Source: Lampropedia aestuarii (GTDB lineage: Bacteria; Pseudomonadota; Gammaproteobacteria; Burkholderiales; Burkholderiaceae_C). From it: DNA of 64,000 nucleotides. Position numbers and translations under genes: made by a program. Location: the NCBI RefSeq assembly GCF_004803635.1, contig NZ_SSWX01000010.1, forward strand, positions 1 to 64,000, read 5' to 3'. Of this stretch, positions 62,958 to 64,000 are shown piece by piece (the first letter of the stretch is position 1; the number at the start of each line of letters is the position of its first letter). The notes beneath the pieces are model-generated. The model was not told the DNA's origin. It did no database searches and worked only from the letters and a program-made list of their open reading frames with translations.

Positions 62958-63038
62958 CGATTTAATAATAATTTTCAGGATTTTAACCATCTCAGCTAGA
63001 GTCGTGGCAAGTACTATTTTTTGCAAAGGAGGCCACAG

Positions 63039-63911
63039 ATGCCTGCTGTCCAGACTGACTCTTCTGCGGCCCACGGCTTTCGCAACGCCGTGCTCACCGG
63101 TGCCTGTGGTGGCTTGGGCCAGGCACTGGCCCGACAGCTGATCGCGCAAGGCGCGAAGGTGGCGCTGCTGGGCATGCACGAGCCCGCGTTGGCCGAGCTG
63201 GTCGCACTGGCGCCTGAGCGCACCCGCAGCTACCGCATCGATGTGGCCGACAGCCAGGCGATGCAGGCAGTGGCGCAGGACTGGCTGGCCTTTGCTGGTA
63301 TGCCCGATCTGGTGATTGCCAATGCCGGAGTCGCCAGTGGCTTTGACACCGCCCAGGCCGAGGACCTTCAGGTGCTGCGCCGCATGCTGGAGATCAATGT
63401 GCTGGGCCCGGCCACTACCTTCCAGCCGTTTGTGCAGGCCTTGCACAACCACGGTGCCTCGCGCTGCGCGCTGGTGGGTGTGGCCAGTATTGCCGGTTGG
63501 CGCGGCATGCCGGGCAATGGCGCATATTGCGCGAGCAAAGGTGCGCTGATTCGTTACTTGGAAAGCCTGCGTGCCGAGTGGCGCACGACGCCGGTGAGTG
63601 TGCACACGGTCTGCCCCGGCTATCTGCGTACGGCGCTGACCGCCCACAACCAGTTTGCAATGCCCGGTTTGATGGAGCCCGATGCGGCAGCACGCACGAT
63701 GCTGGCGCGCATTGCCAAAGGCCATACGCACATCGTGGTGCCCCGGCGCACTGGCTGGCTTTCGTGTCTGGTGAACTGCTTGCCCGATGCCTGGGCCGAT
63801 GCCTTGCTGCGCAAACAGCCGCGCAAGGCACGCTGGGGCCAATCAGGGAGCAACCCGATACCAGGCCTGGATGCGCACCGCGATACTGAACTGCGCGCAA
63901 AAAACAAATAA
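63039..63911 (+). CDS. Short-chain dehydrogenase/reductase
   Basis: 290 aa. SDR cofactor motif AVLTGACGGLGQALA (TGxxxGxG), NAG at IANAGV, catalytic serine region VASIAG and the catalytic YCASK. NAD(P)-dependent reduction or oxidation of a hydroxyl group; substrate unknown. AAAGGAGG (63025-63032) lies 6 nt before the ATG at 63039, which decides against an earlier in-frame TTG. Divergent from IclR, which probably controls it, and followed 53 bp later by another gene on the same strand. Confidence 0.93.
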   Translation: MPAVQTDSSAAHGFRNAVLTGACGGLGQALARQLIAQGAKVALLGMHEPALAELVALAPERTRSYRIDVADSQAMQAVAQDWLAFAGMPDLVIANAGVASGFDTAQAEDLQVLRRMLEINVLGPATTFQPFVQALHNHGASRCALVGVASIAGWRGMPGNGAYCASKGALIRYLESLRAEWRTTPVSVHTVCPGYLRTALTAHNQFAMPGLMEPDAAARTMLARIAKGHTHIVVPRRTGWLSCLVNCLPDAWADALLRKQPRKARWGQSGSNPIPGLDAHRDTELRAKNK

Positions 63912-63964
63912 ACCGCTGATGCATGAGCCGCAATCACACCACCACCATGACGGAGACAAACCCG

Positions 63965-64000
63965 ATGCGCAACCCCAACCATATTGGCCCTGCCCCTGTG
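63965..64000 (+). CDS. Start of a gene cut by the window end
   Basis: ATG 63965 follows GGAGA (63952-63956) and opens the frame MRNPNHIGPAP, cut at the window end. Too short to assign a family. It may belong to the SDR operon. Confidence 0.5.
   Translation, partial: MRNPNHIGPAPV

Overview
The window looks like a chromosomal segment of a betaproteobacterium in the order Burkholderiales, most probably family Comamonadaceae. The GC content is moderately high by eye. Typical lineage features are the DUF1840 and DUF2917 proteins, a BirA-SPOR gene pair, topoisomerase III with a C-terminal SWIB domain, a methionine synthase split into separate polypeptides, a Bordetella/Comamonas-type porin, and many ABC, TRAP and regulator-linked catabolic operons. 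I found no rRNA, tRNA, CRISPR array, prophage or intact insertion sequence.

Layout. (1) 422-14716: a catabolic locus with divergent ridA, then a long translationally coupled operon: 2-oxoacid (indolepyruvate-type) ferredoxin oxidoreductase, DadA-like amino acid dehydrogenase, Asp/Glu-racemase-family protein, five-part Liv-type ABC importer, DapA-family lyase and PuuB-like FAD oxidase. It ends next to an FCD-type GntR regulator. Matching TGTCGAC sites lie in the ridA/ferredoxin oxidoreductase intergenic region and upstream of the regulator. (2) 14823-22265: a lactate-permease-family transporter with a divergent XRE-cupin regulator, a PLDc_N-TPR membrane protein, a TRAP transporter, and a divergent DadA-like oxidase. 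(3) 22277-32565: housekeeping genes radA, gtrA-like, DUF1840, slyD-like, topB-SWIB, a SET-domain methyltransferase with a histone-H1-like tail, birA, SPOR protein and the N-terminal half of metH. (4) 32882-39087: class Ib ribonucleotide reductase nrdH-nrdI-nrdE preceded by two NrdR boxes. nrdF is separated from nrdE by a metallo-beta-lactamase, a CHMI-like tautomerase and a small GNAT gene. (5) 39403-43793: a porin, an inverted-repeat (MITE-like) element, a decayed IS5-type transposase, then a secreted stand-alone M20 dimerisation-domain protein next to a complete M20 lipoprotein peptidase. (6) 44295-57793: a GntR regulator, a second TRAP transporter, then DUF2848, amidase, a PhnA-like protein, a 3-hydroxyisobutyrate-dehydrogenase-like enzyme, tartrate/malate dehydrogenase-like enzyme, aldehyde dehydrogenase, metallo-beta-lactamase, LysR regulator and cyclase. 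This reads as an amide/hydroxy-acid catabolic island. (7) 58264-64000: fadD, a MocR regulator with a symmetrical operator, DUF2917, an IclR regulator and a divergent short-chain dehydrogenase; the next gene is cut off by the window end.

How the genes fit together. The first operon can be read as uptake of an amino acid, stereochemical inversion, FAD-dependent oxidation to an imine, imine clean-up by RidA, and CoA-dependent oxidative decarboxylation of the 2-oxoacid by the ferredoxin oxidoreductase. That chain is inference from family membership; the substrate cannot be read from sequence. The least ordinary items are the stand-alone secreted M20 lid domain (41569-42012), the adjacent chromatin-type modules (SWIB on topoisomerase III, SET plus an AKP-rich tail), and a family of short inverted-repeat elements at gene ends.
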